Shown piece after piece: positions 8,630 through 18,824 of a stretch of 64,000 nucleotides of DNA. The notes under the pieces were generated by a model. That model made no database searches and was not told the origin of the DNA. It worked only from the letters and a program-made list of their open reading frames with translations. A program made the position numbers and the translations under genes. Numbering within the stretch: the first letter of the stretch is position 1; each line of letters begins with the position of its first letter. Source of the stretch: Mesorhizobium huakuii (lineage in GTDB: Bacteria > Pseudomonadota > Alphaproteobacteria > Rhizobiales > Rhizobiaceae); the NCBI RefSeq assembly GCF_030160235.1, contig NZ_BSNY01000027.1, positions 186,001 through 250,000 on the forward strand, in the 5' to 3' direction.

Positions 8630-9053
8630 CAGCGCCTCCCGCCATCCCGGAAAAATTGTGTCTCAGGTCTAGAGCATCGGACCTTAAAGCGGAAACCGGT
8701 TTCGCGGAAATCCGATGCATCTCGCCCGCAGACGCGATTCGATTTGAGAACTTATCGCTCTAAGGCACGGAATATCAAACGAAACGCTGGTTCCACGCCA
8801 CCCGGCGAGCGCATCGCGGATGCCTGACCCGGCAATGCCTGTCCGATCAGGAACCAGCCAATCGCGGCTTCAGACGGCGCGACAGCCGATGTCGCTGGGG
8901 AAAGAGCACCCCGGCGTGATTGGGGCAGAATTGTCATGATACGGGTCCAGGCCTGAAGCCTGGCCTCGGAGTTGCCGCACAACCAGCCCAGGACAAAAAC
9001 GGCCCTTGAACAGCAAGCCCGGGAAAACGAGCAAGGCAATTGGCGACAGGCGC
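8630..9053. other. Non-coding interval between mgtE and the LuxR-type regulator
   Basis: No gene is supported in this interval of about 424 bases. It holds the palindromic repeat at 8674-8718, a dispersed inverted pair CTGGTTCC / GGAACCAG near 8790 and 8850, and a short hairpin CCAGGC-CTGAA-GCCTGG at 8947-8963. A TTG at 9006 could extend the regulator upstream by 16 codons. Confidence 0.5.
8674..8718. repeat. Palindromic intergenic repeat
   Basis: Outer arms GCATCGGA (8674-8681) and TCCGATGC (8711-8718) enclose an inner palindrome centred on GGAAACCGGTTTCG. The form (AGAGCAT...GGAAACCGGTTTTC) matches a repeat type I associate with rhizobial intergenic regions. That attribution is from memory and was not tested by search. 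Confidence 0.5.
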
Positions 9054-9674
9054 ATGCGCATTGTCGTCGCCGAGCGCAATCCGTTCGTCATATCGGCGCT
9101 GCGCGAAATGCTTGAATGCGACGGTCGTTTCGACTTGTTGGGCAGCGTGCAAAGCGGCAAGCAATTCCTCGATCTTGCTGAAAAGGGCGGGTTCGACGTC
9201 GCAATCATCGGCTGGAAGCTCGCCGACATGGACGGCGCGGATGTGCTGGCCGAGGTCCAGAGCCGCAAGCTCGATGTCCGCATCACCGTCTTTTCCAACG
9301 ACCATGACATCGGCATCCTGAAGCAATGCGTGCGGCTCGGCGCTCAGGGCTACTGTTTCCAGTTCGACGATCCGGCGATTATCTTCGACACGATCCTTGC
9401 TGTCGCGCATGGCCGTATCTGCATCCCCTATATCGACATCAACAAGGTCAACGACACGCCGCTCGCGCAGCTCACGGTGCGTGAGCGCGAGCTGCTGGCG
9501 GTGCTTTCCGACGGCTGGACCAATCTGCAGATCGCAACACGGACCGGCATTTCCGAGAACACGGTGAAGTACCACCTCAAAAATCTCTACGACAAGCTCG
9601 ACGTCCGCAACCGGGCGATGGCCGTCGCGCTTTATGCGCGCGAGCGGCGTACCCAGAAGCAGCCTTTCGGGTAG
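9054..9674 (+). CDS. LuxR-family regulator with degenerate receiver domain
   Basis: A 206-residue protein. The N-terminal receiver-like domain (residues 1-120) is followed by a LuxR/GerE helix-turn-helix (LTVRERELLAVLSDGWTNLQIATRTGISENTVKYHL). In the receiver the usual acidic pair is replaced by ER (VVAERNPF), and the phosphoacceptor position reads IIGWKLADMDG, with Gly where Asp is expected. Phosphorylation by a histidine kinase is therefore unlikely. The ATG at 9054 puts the receiver at the N-terminus; a TTG at 9006 is an alternative start. No kinase gene is adjacent and the targets are unknown. Confidence 0.82.
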   Translation: MRIVVAERNPFVISALREMLECDGRFDLLGSVQSGKQFLDLAEKGGFDVAIIGWKLADMDGADVLAEVQSRKLDVRITVFSNDHDIGILKQCVRLGAQGYCFQFDDPAIIFDTILAVAHGRICIPYIDINKVNDTPLAQLTVRERELLAVLSDGWTNLQIATRTGISENTVKYHLKNLYDKLDVRNRAMAVALYARERRTQKQPFG

Positions 9675-9797
9675 GCCGACCGGGTAGGCCCGCCCCACCC
9701 GCGCGCGGCGAGATCTTACCCGCCAAGGTGTTGTCGGCATTAGCCGTCGAAACGAAACTCCCCCCACCGCTTTGCTGGATCAGGAGGAGTTCGCACC

Positions 9798-10988
9798 ATG
9801 GCCGGTTTCACCCATCTTTTCATTCCCGGGCCGACCAACATCCCCGAACAGGTCCGGCAGGCGATGAACCTGCCGATGGAGGACATGCGCGCGGCGTCCT
9901 TCCCCGACCTCACTTTACCGCTCTTCGAGGACATCAAAAAAGTCTTCAAGAACGAGACCGGCCGCGTCTTCATCTATCCGTCCTCGGGCACCGGCGCCTG
10001 GGAAGCGGCGATGACCAATGTGCTCAGCCCCGGCGACCGCGTGCTGATGTCGCGCTTCGGCCAGTTCTCGCATCTGTGGGTCGACATGGCCGAGCGCCTC
10101 GGCCTCGAGGTCGATGTCATCGACTGCGAATGGGGCACCGGCGTGCCGCTCGAACTCTATGCCGAGCGGCTGAAGGCGGACAAGGCGCACCGCATCAAGG
10201 CCGTTTTCTGCACGCAGAACGAGACGGCGACCGGCGTGACCAGCGACGTCGCCGGCTGCCGCGCCGCGCTCGACGATGCCAACCACCCTGCCCTGCTCTT
10301 CGTCGACGGCGTGTCGTCGATCGGCTCGATCGATTTCCGCCAGGAAGAATGGGGCGTCGACTGCGCCGTCAGCGGCTCGCAGAAAGGTTTCATGCTGCCC
10401 GCCGGCCTCGGTTTCCTCTCTGTCAGCAAGAAGGCGCTCGTCGCGTCGCGGACCGCCACCCATCGGCGCTGCTTCTTCTCCTTCGAGGACATGATCCGCG
10501 CCAACGATGCCGGCTATTTCCCCTACACGCCGGCTACACAGTTGTTGCGCGGCCTGCGCGCCTCGCTCGACCTGATCGCCGAGGAAGGACTGGACAACAT
10601 CTTCGCCCGCCATCATCGCCTCGCCGAAGGCGTGCGCAAGGCGGTCGACGCCTGGGGCCTGAAACTCTGCGCCAGGGCGCCGAAATGGCACTCCGATACG
10701 GTCAGCGCCATTCTGGTGCCGGAAGGCATCGACAGCGCCGACATCGTCAAGCGTGCCTACCGCACCTACCAGACATCGCTCGGCGGCGGCCTCAACAAGG
10801 TGATGGGCAAGGTCTTCCGCATCGGTCACCTCGGCTGGCTGAACGAAGTGATGGTGCTCGCCTCGCTGTCGGCGGCCGAAATGGCACTGCTTGATTGCGG
10901 CGTAAGGCTGGCGCCGGGCTCCGGCGTCGGCGCCGCCATCCAGCATTTCCGCGCCTCGGCCGCCGTGCCGGTTGCCGAAGCCGCCTGA
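9798..10988 (+). CDS. sgaA: Serine-glyoxylate aminotransferase
   Basis: A class V PLP-dependent aminotransferase of 396 residues. It begins with the family motif HLFIPGPTNIPEQVRQAM; the cofactor lysine is K196 in SGSQKGFM, with VDGVSSIGS upstream. It converts serine plus glyoxylate to hydroxypyruvate plus glycine in the serine cycle. An AGGAGGAG ribosome-binding site precedes the ATG. It heads a tight cassette with malyl-CoA lyase and both malate-CoA ligase subunits, which supports the serine-cycle role over the alanine-glyoxylate alternative. hprA and glyA are not in the window. Confidence 0.92.
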   Translation: MAGFTHLFIPGPTNIPEQVRQAMNLPMEDMRAASFPDLTLPLFEDIKKVFKNETGRVFIYPSSGTGAWEAAMTNVLSPGDRVLMSRFGQFSHLWVDMAERLGLEVDVIDCEWGTGVPLELYAERLKADKAHRIKAVFCTQNETATGVTSDVAGCRAALDDANHPALLFVDGVSSIGSIDFRQEEWGVDCAVSGSQKGFMLPAGLGFLSVSKKALVASRTATHRRCFFSFEDMIRANDAGYFPYTPATQLLRGLRASLDLIAEEGLDNIFARHHRLAEGVRKAVDAWGLKLCARAPKWHSDTVSAILVPEGIDSADIVKRAYRTYQTSLGGGLNKVMGKVFRIGHLGWLNEVMVLASLSAAEMALLDCGVRLAPGSGVGAAIQHFRASAAVPVAEAA

Positions 10989-10999
10989 GGGAACCGACG

Positions 11000-11956
11000 A
11001 TGAGCCACACCATCAACCATTTGAAGAAACTCAGGCTGCAGCGCAGCGAGCTGGCGGTTCCGGGCTCCAGCCCGGAAATGATCGACAAGGCGGCCAACAG
11101 CGCCGCCGACTTCGTCTTCCTCGACATCGAGGACGCGGTCGCCCCGCCCGACAAGGAACGCGCCCGCAAGAACATCATCCAGGCGCTCAACGACATCGAC
11201 TGGCGCGCCAAGGGCAAGACCGTCTCGGTGCGCATCAACGGGCTCGACACCCACTACATGTACCGCGACGTGGTCGACGTGATGGAACAGGCCGGCGACA
11301 GGCTGGACACCATCCTGGTGCCGAAGGTCGGCGTGCCGGCCGACCTCTACATGGTCGAGGCCATGGTCAACCAGATCGAGATGGCCAAGGGTTTCAAGAC
11401 CCGCGTCGGCTTGGAAGCGCTGATCGAGACGGCGCTCGGCATGGCCAATGTCGAGGCGATTGCCGCCACGCCAGGCCGGCTGGAGGCCATGCATTTCGGC
11501 GTCGCCGACTATGCGGCGAGCTGCAAGGCGCGCACCGTCAACATTGGCGGCCTCAACCCCGACTATCCCGGCGACCAGTGGCATTTCGCCCTGTCGCGCA
11601 TGACCGTCGCCTGCCGTGCCTATGGCCTGCGCGCCATTGACGGGCCGTTCGGCGATTTCTCCGATCCAGAAGGCTACATCGCCGGGGCCAAACGCGCCGC
11701 CGCCCTTGGCATCGAAGGCAAATGGGCGATCCATCCCTCGCAGATCGCGCTCGCCAATGACGTGTTCTCGCCGCCGGAAAAAGAGGTCGCGCGGGCCAGG
11801 CGCATCCTTGAGGTGCTCAAGGAAGCCGAAGCCCTGGGCAAAGGCGCCGCCGCCCTCGACGGCAAGATGATCGACGCCGCGTCGGAACGCATGGCGAGGA
11901 ATGTTCTGGTGGTCAACGAAGCCATCGAACGCGCCGGCCAAACCGCCACGCATTGA
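11000..11956 (+). CDS. mclA: L-malyl-CoA / beta-methylmalyl-CoA lyase
   Basis: A 318-residue HpcH/HpaI-type CoA-ester lyase. Signatures are [37 protein letters not shown] and the late [18 protein letters not shown]. It splits malyl-CoA into acetyl-CoA and glyoxylate with a divalent metal held by the acidic residues of these motifs. The ATG at 11000 starts 11 bases after the sgaA stop. Position between sgaA and the malate-CoA ligase genes makes malyl-CoA lyase more likely than a citramalyl-CoA or beta-methylmalyl-specific enzyme. Confidence 0.92.
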   Translation: MSHTINHLKKLRLQRSELAVPGSSPEMIDKAANSAADFVFLDIEDAVAPPDKERARKNIIQALNDIDWRAKGKTVSVRINGLDTHYMYRDVVDVMEQAGDRLDTILVPKVGVPADLYMVEAMVNQIEMAKGFKTRVGLEALIETALGMANVEAIAATPGRLEAMHFGVADYAASCKARTVNIGGLNPDYPGDQWHFALSRMTVACRAYGLRAIDGPFGDFSDPEGYIAGAKRAAALGIEGKWAIHPSQIALANDVFSPPEKEVARARRILEVLKEAEALGKGAAALDGKMIDAASERMARNVLVVNEAIERAGQTATH

Positions 11957-11975
11957 CTGCTCAGGGAGGACAATA

Positions 11976-13160
11976 ATGGACATCCACGAATATCAGGCCA
12001 AGGAACTGCTCGCCCGGCACGGCGTGCATGTGCCGCGCGGCGGGCTGGCCTACAGCCCCGAACAGGCGACCTACAGGGCGCGCGAGATCGGCGGCGGCAA
12101 ATGGGTCTTGAAGGCGCAGGTTCATTCCGGCGCCCGCGGCAAGGCCGGCGGCATCAAGCTGTGCGCCAATGACGAGGAAATCTCGAGCGCTGCCGAAGCC
12201 ATGCTCGGGCGCAAGCTGGTGACCCAGCAGACCGGACCGCGCGGCAAGCTGATCTCCAGGCTCTACCTCGAGGAAGCCGTCGACATCGCGCAGGAGCTCT
12301 ATGTCGGCTTCGTGCTCGATCGCAAGGAAGAGCGCGTCATGATCGTGGCGTCGGCCGCCGGCGGCATGGAGATCGAGGACATAGTTGAGAAAGCTCCCGA
12401 TTCCATCCTGCGCACATCAGTCGATCCCGGCGTCGGCATGCAGCGCTTCCAGGCGCGCGAGATCGCCTTCGGCCTCGGCCTCGATCACAATCTGATCGGC
12501 AAGGCCGCCGAAACCATCTTCAGCTGCTACCAGGTGTTCCGCGACTACGACGCCTCGATGCTGGAGATCAATCCGCTGGTGGTGACCCGCGACGGCAATC
12601 TGATCGCGCTCGACGCCAAGATGTCGTTCGACGAGAACGCCCTGTTCCGGCGGCCGGAAATCTCCGAACTGCGCGACAAGAGCCAGGAAGACCCGCGCGA
12701 GACCTTCGCCAGCGACCGCGGCCTCTCCTATGTCGGCCTCGACGGCAATATCGGCTGCATCATCAATGGCGCCGGGTTGGCTATGGCGACCATGGACATG
12801 ATCAAGATCGCCGGCGGAGAACCGGCCAACTTCCTCGACATTGGCGGCGGCGCCTCGCCCGAGCGGGTGGCGAAGTCCTTCCGCGCCGTGCTCGGCGACA
12901 AGAATGTCGAGACCATCCTGGTCAACATCTTTGCCGGCATCAACCGCTGTGACTGGGTCGCCGAGGGCGTGATCAAGGCGATCCGCGAGGTCGGCGTCAC
13001 GGTGCCGCTGGTGGTGCGGCTCTCCGGCACCAAGGCGGAGGAAGGGCGCCGCATCCTGGCCGATTCCGGCGAGGCGGTGATCGTCGCCGATACGCTGGCG
13101 GAAGCCGCCGAAAAAGCCGTCGCCGCCTGGCGCGCGGCCGCCAAGAAAAAAGCAGCCTGA
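11976..13160 (+). CDS. mtkA: Malate-CoA ligase (malate thiokinase) beta subunit
   Basis: A 394-residue ATP-grasp protein homologous to the succinyl-CoA synthetase beta subunit ([52 protein letters not shown]). Together with the alpha subunit it makes malyl-CoA from malate, CoA and ATP, feeding malyl-CoA lyase. A GGGAGGA ribosome-binding site lies 7 bases before the ATG. Assignment to malate rather than succinate rests on the adjacent mclA and sgaA genes; the sequence alone would permit SucC. Confidence 0.9.
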   Translation: MDIHEYQAKELLARHGVHVPRGGLAYSPEQATYRAREIGGGKWVLKAQVHSGARGKAGGIKLCANDEEISSAAEAMLGRKLVTQQTGPRGKLISRLYLEEAVDIAQELYVGFVLDRKEERVMIVASAAGGMEIEDIVEKAPDSILRTSVDPGVGMQRFQAREIAFGLGLDHNLIGKAAETIFSCYQVFRDYDASMLEINPLVVTRDGNLIALDAKMSFDENALFRRPEISELRDKSQEDPRETFASDRGLSYVGLDGNIGCIINGAGLAMATMDMIKIAGGEPANFLDIGGGASPERVAKSFRAVLGDKNVETILVNIFAGINRCDWVAEGVIKAIREVGVTVPLVVRLSGTKAEEGRRILADSGEAVIVADTLAEAAEKAVAAWRAAAKKKAA

Positions 13161-13174
13161 GGGAGGTCGAAAAA

Positions 13175-14074
<900 letters not shown>

Positions 14075-14103
14075 TTTCCGCGCCGCTCCACGCTGGGGGC
14101 CCC

Positions 14104-14274
14104 TCACATACGCCCGCGCGAGCCTTCCGGGTCATAGGGAGAGTCGGCGATCACCCTTGCCGGGCGCCGGCCGCCGAGAATTGAAACCTCCAGCACCGTG
14201 CCGGGCGTGCCAAGCTCCGGCGGCAGCAGCGCCGATGCCATGTCGTGGCCGAACGCGTGGGAGCAACTTGCCGC
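14104..14274 (-). pseudogene. C-terminal remnant of a GcvT-type (dimethylglycine/sarcosine dehydrogenase-like) gene
   Basis: About 55 codons on the minus strand ending at a normal stop read as the tail of the aminomethyltransferase domain found in GcvT and in dimethylglycine or sarcosine dehydrogenases: FGHDMASALLPPELG, LEVSILGGRRPARV and SPYDPEGSR. The rest of the gene is absent. Upstream, the similarity stops at the 3' end of the DUF302 gene. This looks like the stub of a folate-dependent demethylation gene truncated by a deletion or insertion. No start codon or ribosome-binding site is credible. Confidence 0.65.
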
Positions 14275-14293
14275 CTGAAGCGTCACCATTAGC

Positions 14294-14788
14294 TCAGTGC
14301 GCGCATTCGCGTAGCAAGGTTGTGATTTTCGCATCAAGATCGCGAGCGACGGCAAGAGCCTCCAAACTGCCATAAGGGAGCAGACAACTCTCCATTTTGT
14401 CGTAGGAGACACGCACGCCATCGGGACGTTCATCAACAAGGACTGTGACCGGAGCGTAAGATCCGGCATCGGGAACGTGCTTGACCATTTCTTTCATGAT
14501 GAGTGGATTGCCCACCAGGAACCGCATGCTCTTGGGAGTCTCGGTTCCAGTTTCGCGACGCAGAATGGCGCCCAAGTCGAATTCCGCAAAGAGCATGAGA
14601 CCTGTGCGGCCCAGGCCGTTTTGCACAATGCGTTCCAAATCCGGGAAGGATTTTGCAGCTCTCGTCGCCTCGAAAAATTCGACTATGTCAGGTTGCCCGA
14701 CCGCTGACTTGAGCGCGGCCACAACGGCGTCGAATGGTTTGGAAGACGTCAGGCTGAAACGCTCAACCTCGACCTTTGCGATTGTCAT
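14294..14788 (-). CDS. DUF302 domain-containing protein
   Basis: A 164-residue protein of the DUF302 family, with the typical C-terminal core (VTVLVDERPDGVRVSYDKM...LDAKITTLL). No signal peptide is evident. The ATG at 14788 is preceded by GGAGAAAGAA, a good ribosome-binding site, and the product then begins MTIAKVEVERF. The function of the family is unknown; members are small alpha/beta proteins, sometimes linked to redox or lipid processes. Base composition is visibly less GC-rich than that of the serine-cycle genes, consistent with an acquired segment. Confidence 0.75.
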   Translation of the reverse strand: MTIAKVEVERFSLTSSKPFDAVVAALKSAVGQPDIVEFFEATRAAKSFPDLERIVQNGLGRTGLMLFAEFDLGAILRRETGTETPKSMRFLVGNPLIMKEMVKHVPDAGSYAPVTVLVDERPDGVRVSYDKMESCLLPYGSLEALAVARDLDAKITTLLRECAH

Positions 14789-14856
14789 TTCTTTCTCCGC
14801 AACAGCTCTCAAGAATAAAGGTGCGACCGATCGCGCCGGGATTGTGCCACCGCCGA

Positions 14857-15717
14857 TTACGCTTCCAGGAAGGTCCGGACGTGGCTGACGAACAATTCGT
14901 GGTACTGAAACAGGGCGCCGTGGCCGGAATCGGGATAAAGGACCAGCTGGGCGTTGCTTAGAGCCTTGAACATTGCGTAGGCGTTGTCCGCCGGCAGCAT
15001 GGTGTCGTGGCTGCCGCTGACCACGAGGGCGGGCTGGCGGATGGCGCGCAGAATGGCGTGCTCGGGATCAGGTGTGGCGCACCAGGTAATAAGCGCCTTG
15101 GCCTGCGGATCCGTCACCGCGCCGCCGTTATCGGTGTCCCGATCTTCCTTACGCACCTTCGCCCGCTTCAGGAACGCCAGGCCGGCCGACCGGCTGGCGG
15201 ACGACTTCGTGAAGAATAGCGGCAGGCGAACGTCCGGCGCCTCGCTTTGGGAAAACGCGTCTTGGAGAACCGTCAACAGATGCTCCTCTCCGCCTTTCGG
15301 AGCGGTGCCGACGAGGATGAGCTTGCGCACCAGCCGTCCGTGCTCGGCAGCGATCTGCTGGGCGACGCAGCCGCCGAGGGAAAAGCCCAGAAGGTCGACT
15401 TCGGAGAGGCCGAGCAGTTTGATAAAAGCGACCGCGTCTCGGGCCATCGCCGCGATATTGTCGGGCGTTTGGCCTGTCGAGCGACCGACCCCGGCGTTGT
15501 CGAAAACGATCACCGGTCGATCGGCGGCCAGGGCATTCACGACCGCGGGGTCCCACGCGTCGATATTGCCCGAGAAATGCTGCAGGAGGACAAGCGCCGT
15601 TCCGGTCGATGGGCCGAGGTGGCGATAGGCGAAGCGGATTCCGCCGCCTTCGATGTAACGGGTGGGCGCCGTTTCTAGCGTGGCGGCGTCCTGGCTCGCG
15701 GTGTCGAACTCAGTCAT
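14857..15717 (-). CDS. Alpha/beta hydrolase, cytoplasmic
   Basis: A 286-residue alpha/beta hydrolase. The nucleophile elbow is GFSLGG with Ser113. The oxyanion region QHFSGNIDAWDP, an acid candidate in SGSHDTMLP and the catalytic His in DSGHGALFQ complete a standard triad. There is no signal peptide. The substrate is unknown; relatives include haloperoxidase-like, enol-lactone and ester hydrolases. It lies between the DUF302 gene and a secreted hydrolase on the same strand, all downstream of a divergent AraC regulator. Confidence 0.85.
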   Translation of the reverse strand: MTEFDTASQDAATLETAPTRYIEGGGIRFAYRHLGPSTGTALVLLQHFSGNIDAWDPAVVNALAADRPVIVFDNAGVGRSTGQTPDNIAAMARDAVAFIKLLGLSEVDLLGFSLGGCVAQQIAAEHGRLVRKLILVGTAPKGGEEHLLTVLQDAFSQSEAPDVRLPLFFTKSSASRSAGLAFLKRAKVRKEDRDTDNGGAVTDPQAKALITWCATPDPEHAILRAIRQPALVVSGSHDTMLPADNAYAMFKALSNAQLVLYPDSGHGALFQYHELFVSHVRTFLEA

Positions 15718-15780
15718 GTCATCCTCCGGATGCTTGGCACAAGATAATTGAGTGGGAGCAGCTGGTGCGGTTTTGGCCAG

Positions 15781-15804
15781 GTCTGAGCCGCTCGCGGCTC
15801 AGAC
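15781..15804. other. Perfect hairpin between the two hydrolase genes
   Basis: Arms GTCTGAGCCG and CGGCTCAGAC form a 10-bp stem with loop CTCG. There is no T-run on either strand. It may act with the neighbouring hairpin as a transcript-end or processing structure. Confidence 0.45.
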
Positions 15805-15832
15805 ATTCCGTAATCCGCCGAGCACGCGTGGT

Positions 15833-15858
15833 GCTCCCGGCACGAAGGTGCCGGGAGC
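15833..15858 (-). terminator. Strong hairpin just after the secreted hydrolase stop codon
   Basis: Arms GCTCCCGGCAC and GTGCCGGGAGC make an 11-bp stem with a four-base loop, 8 bases beyond the stop at 15866. It lacks a clear T-tract, so it may stabilise the 3' end or attenuate rather than be a full intrinsic terminator. Confidence 0.5.
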
Positions 15859-15865
15859 GGTATCG

Positions 15866-16636
15866 TCACTTCACGAGTGCGGCCTTTTCAATCACCGCGG
15901 CGACTTCCTTCGCGTGGACGACCAGGGAGGCATGGCTGCCGGCGACTTCCGTCGTCTGGGCCTTCATCCTGTTGGCGAAGATCTTCTGGACCTCGGGTGC
16001 GATGACCTTGTCCTTCGTGCTGATCACATAGAACGTCGGCTTGTCGTGCCAAGCTGCCGTATCGACGGGAGCCTCGAACGCCGTGTGGTTCAACGGGAGC
16101 TGATGATTTGCCAGGGATTCGGCGATCTCCGCAGGAAGGTCGGCCGCGACTGCTGAAGGAAACACTTTGGGATCGATGTAGAGGTTGCCCTTTTCGTCGG
16201 GATGAATCGCCGCGGCGCCTTCGGTTGCCGGACCGCTCTTGGCCAAGCTCGCCAGAGATTCTCCCACGTCGGGCGCGAATGCGGAGACGTAGACCAGCGC
16301 CGAGACGTTGGGATCGTCACCTGCTTGCGTGATGACCACACCGCCCCAGGAGTGGCCAACGAGGACGGTCTTGCCGTTCTGTTTGGCGAGCGCCTGTTTG
16401 GTGGCATCGACGTCCGCTGCGAGGGAGGTGAGCGGATTTTCGACGAGCGTTACGTTGTAGCCCTTCTTCGTGAGGATATCGGCAACCGGCTTCCAACTCG
16501 TCTGGTCGACGAAAGCGCCATGGACGAGCACGATATTGTGGGCCGCCCCCTTGGGCAGTTGAGTTGATTGGGCGGGGGCGGCGACTGTTGCTCCGGCCAT
16601 GAGGACGGTGGCGACTGAGAGTAGAAGATTTCGCAT
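15866..16636 (-). CDS. Exported alpha/beta hydrolase
   Basis: A 256-residue protein with a signal peptide (about residues 1-20, MRNLLLSVATVLMAGATVAA), so it is probably periplasmic. The hydrolase core includes NIVLVHGAFVDQTSWKPV, the nucleophile elbow GHSWGG with Ser96, an acid candidate in ISTKDKVIAP and a late His in AGSHASLVVHAKEV. It resembles the esterase/salicylate-esterase-like group with VHGAF..W motifs. The substrate is unknown. The AraC-type gene diverges 208 bases upstream and is a plausible regulator. Confidence 0.85.
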   Translation of the reverse strand: MRNLLLSVATVLMAGATVAAPAQSTQLPKGAAHNIVLVHGAFVDQTSWKPVADILTKKGYNVTLVENPLTSLAADVDATKQALAKQNGKTVLVGHSWGGVVITQAGDDPNVSALVYVSAFAPDVGESLASLAKSGPATEGAAAIHPDEKGNLYIDPKVFPSAVAADLPAEIAESLANHQLPLNHTAFEAPVDTAAWHDKPTFYVISTKDKVIAPEVQKIFANRMKAQTTEVAGSHASLVVHAKEVAAVIEKAALVK

Positions 16637-16844
16637 TGGTTGCTCCTGTTGAGATGACGGACGACGCGGGTCCGAGGAAAGGCAGGCGTGTCGGCAACAG
16701 TCGCGGTTCTTCCATCTGCGGGTGATGGTTGCCGCGCGACCTGTTGGCTCGACTTGTGAGCAACTAATACGTGGGGCACTTGGACGTTAGGCCTCAATCG
16801 TCCGAATATTGTGTCCGACCGTCCGCCGTATTAACATCGGAAAG

Positions 16845-17807
16845 ATGGACATCCTCGCTGAAGTGCTCGATCGCATTCGCCTTGGCGGAACCTTGCTGTT
16901 CCACTTCGAGCTCGGCCATCCCTGGAATCTCGCATTGCCGGCGCGCCCCTACGCCCTGTTCCACTATCTCAGCCGTGGCTCGGCTACCCTCGCGCTCGAA
17001 AGTGGACGAGAACTCCACATGACCGAGGGCGACTTTGTCGTCGTAACGCGCGGCGAGCCCCATGTGATCTACTCGGATCGCCGGACGGAGCCGTTACCGA
17101 TTGTCGACATCGATCGATTAGCCGGGCGTCTTGGCCTCATTCGTCACGGAGGCAGCGAGCAGCCGCTCGCGACGATGATCTGTGGCAATTTCACTGTGGC
17201 GCGGCCCTCGCGCGGCAGCGTGTTGGAATTGCTTCCGCCCTTGCTTCTCCTGAAGCCGACGGAAGACGGCGGATGGCTCGAAGCGATTCTACAACGCATG
17301 GTGAGCGAGGCGGCGCACGCGCATCCCGGCCAAGGCGTTGCACTCTCACGACTGACGGAAGTGCTCTTCGTCGAGGTGCTGCGAAGCTGGATCAAGTCGC
17401 TCGGCCCCGGGGAAGGCGGTTGGCTGGGGGCGATGGCGGACCCGCACATAGGACCGGCCCTTCAGTTGATCCACGAACGACCGGACCGGTCCTGGACGCT
17501 TGGCGAGCTCGGGCAAAGCGTGGGGCTTGGTCGGTCAGCATTTTCGGCCCGCTTCACCAAGCTCGTCGGCGAGCCCATGTACCGCTATCTGATCGCGCGC
17601 CGGATGTCGGAGGCCGCATTTCTGCTCGAAACAAGCGACGAGGGGATTGCGCGGATTGCGGCCCGTGTCGGCTATGAGACCGCGGCCGCGTTTTCGAAGT
17701 TGTTCTATCGACATCACGGCCTATCGCCTGGCCGTTACCGAGCAGCTCGCCGGTCTGACGGTGGCCGAAGGCAAGGAGGCGTTCTGGAAGCAGAAGTCGC
17801 CGATTGA
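16845..17807 (+). CDS. AraC family transcriptional regulator with N-terminal cupin
   Basis: A 320-residue regulator. The N-terminal cupin (ARPYALFHYLSRGSATL...EGDFVVVTRGEPHVI) is typical of the AraC_binding/Cupin_6 subgroup. The C-terminal double helix-turn-helix spans about residues 205-305 (WTLGELGQSVGLGRSAFSARF and IARIAARVGYETAAAFSKLF). The ATG at 16845 is favoured over an upstream TTG because it starts the normal MDILAEVLDRIRL N-terminus. It diverges from the exported hydrolase and probably controls that gene and the following ones; the inducer is unknown. Confidence 0.85.
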   Translation: MDILAEVLDRIRLGGTLLFHFELGHPWNLALPARPYALFHYLSRGSATLALESGRELHMTEGDFVVVTRGEPHVIYSDRRTEPLPIVDIDRLAGRLGLIRHGGSEQPLATMICGNFTVARPSRGSVLELLPPLLLLKPTEDGGWLEAILQRMVSEAAHAHPGQGVALSRLTEVLFVEVLRSWIKSLGPGEGGWLGAMADPHIGPALQLIHERPDRSWTLGELGQSVGLGRSAFSARFTKLVGEPMYRYLIARRMSEAAFLLETSDEGIARIAARVGYETAAAFSKLFYRHHGLSPGRYRAARRSDGGRRQGGVLEAEVAD

Positions 17808-17960
17808 CCTCCCGCGCTTGTGACAGCGTGCTCCTGCAGGAGCCAAGATCAGGCCAAGATTGCGCAACAAAACTTAACATCACTTCACGCATGCAGCCAT
17901 TTTCACCTGAAATAGTCCGGAGCATCGGGGCTTTTACCGCCTCTCTGCTCTGGAGCATGC

Positions 17961-18824
17961 ATGTTCAAAATGGTTTTTGGGCCCTTCGCCGGCCGGGCCT
18001 CCCTCGCGGCGGTGGCAATCCTGTTTTCAACGGAGATCGTGCTGGCGGCGGATGCCATTGCCGTCGACACCGATGCCGACGATACTGGGGATCTGACCCC
18101 GCCGCCCGATCCTTCGCGTTTCGGGCGCTTCGAACAGAAACTGGCCGACTGGCATGTGGTCCTGGGCGGCGGCGCCATCATCGTCCCCAAATATGAGGGC
18201 AGCAACGAGTTCAAGGTCATGCCGGTGCCTTTCATATCGGCGACATTCCTCGACACGGTGAAGGTAGATCCGACGGGCGCCAACATCGCCGTCTATGAAC
18301 ACGGGCCGTTCGAACTCAGCGCGCGGCTCGGTTACGACATGGGTCGCAAGGAGGACGATGCCGATCGTCTGCGCGGCCTGGGGGATGTCGACATGGGCGC
18401 GGTCGTCGGCGCCAAGGCGGCGGTGAAATTCGGTCCGGCGAAAATCTACGCCCAACTGGACAAGACCGTCGGCGGCAGCGACGGCATGCAGGGCAAGCTT
18501 GGCATCGAGGTGACGCGGCCTCTCTCCCAATCGCTGATTGTCGGCGCCGGCGCATCGGTCGTCTTCGCCGATGAAAAATACATGCAGGCCTATTTTGGCA
18601 TCACGCCGGAGCAATCGGCTCGCTCGGGGTTGGCCCAATATGATGCCGGCGCCGGGTTCAAGCGCGCCGATTTTTCGATTTCCGCCACATATATGCTCAA
18701 TCGCAACTGGATGGTGCGTGGCCAGGCGGGGGTCGGCATTCTCATGGGGGACGCTGCCGACAGCCCAGTTGTCGTCGACAAGGTCCAGCCCTCGGGAATG
18801 CTTCTCGTCGGGAATCGGTTTTGA
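17961..18824 (+). CDS. mipA: MipA/OmpV family outer membrane protein
   Basis: A 287-residue predicted beta-barrel. A signal peptide ends near residue 30 (STEIVLAADA), and an acidic linker precedes the barrel that starts at VVLGGGAIIVPKYEGSNEFKVMP, the MipA signature. The chain ends with a terminal aromatic residue, as outer-membrane barrels do. MipA relatives are linked to murein-synthesis scaffolding or stress. The stop overlaps the ATG of the following response regulator by one base, so this barrel and its two-component system form one operon, probably under its own feedback control. Confidence 0.88.
   Translation: MFKMVFGPFAGRASLAAVAILFSTEIVLAADAIAVDTDADDTGDLTPPPDPSRFGRFEQKLADWHVVLGGGAIIVPKYEGSNEFKVMPVPFISATFLDTVKVDPTGANIAVYEHGPFELSARLGYDMGRKEDDADRLRGLGDVDMGAVVGAKAAVKFGPAKIYAQLDKTVGGSDGMQGKLGIEVTRPLSQSLIVGAGASVVFADEKYMQAYFGITPEQSARSGLAQYDAGAGFKRADFSISATYMLNRNWMVRGQAGVGILMGDAADSPVVVDKVQPSGMLLVGNRF

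Noticed and set aside
8630-9053. Magnesium riboswitch upstream of mgtE
   Set aside because: No ykoK-type or mgtA-type element could be recognised; only palindromic repeats were seen.
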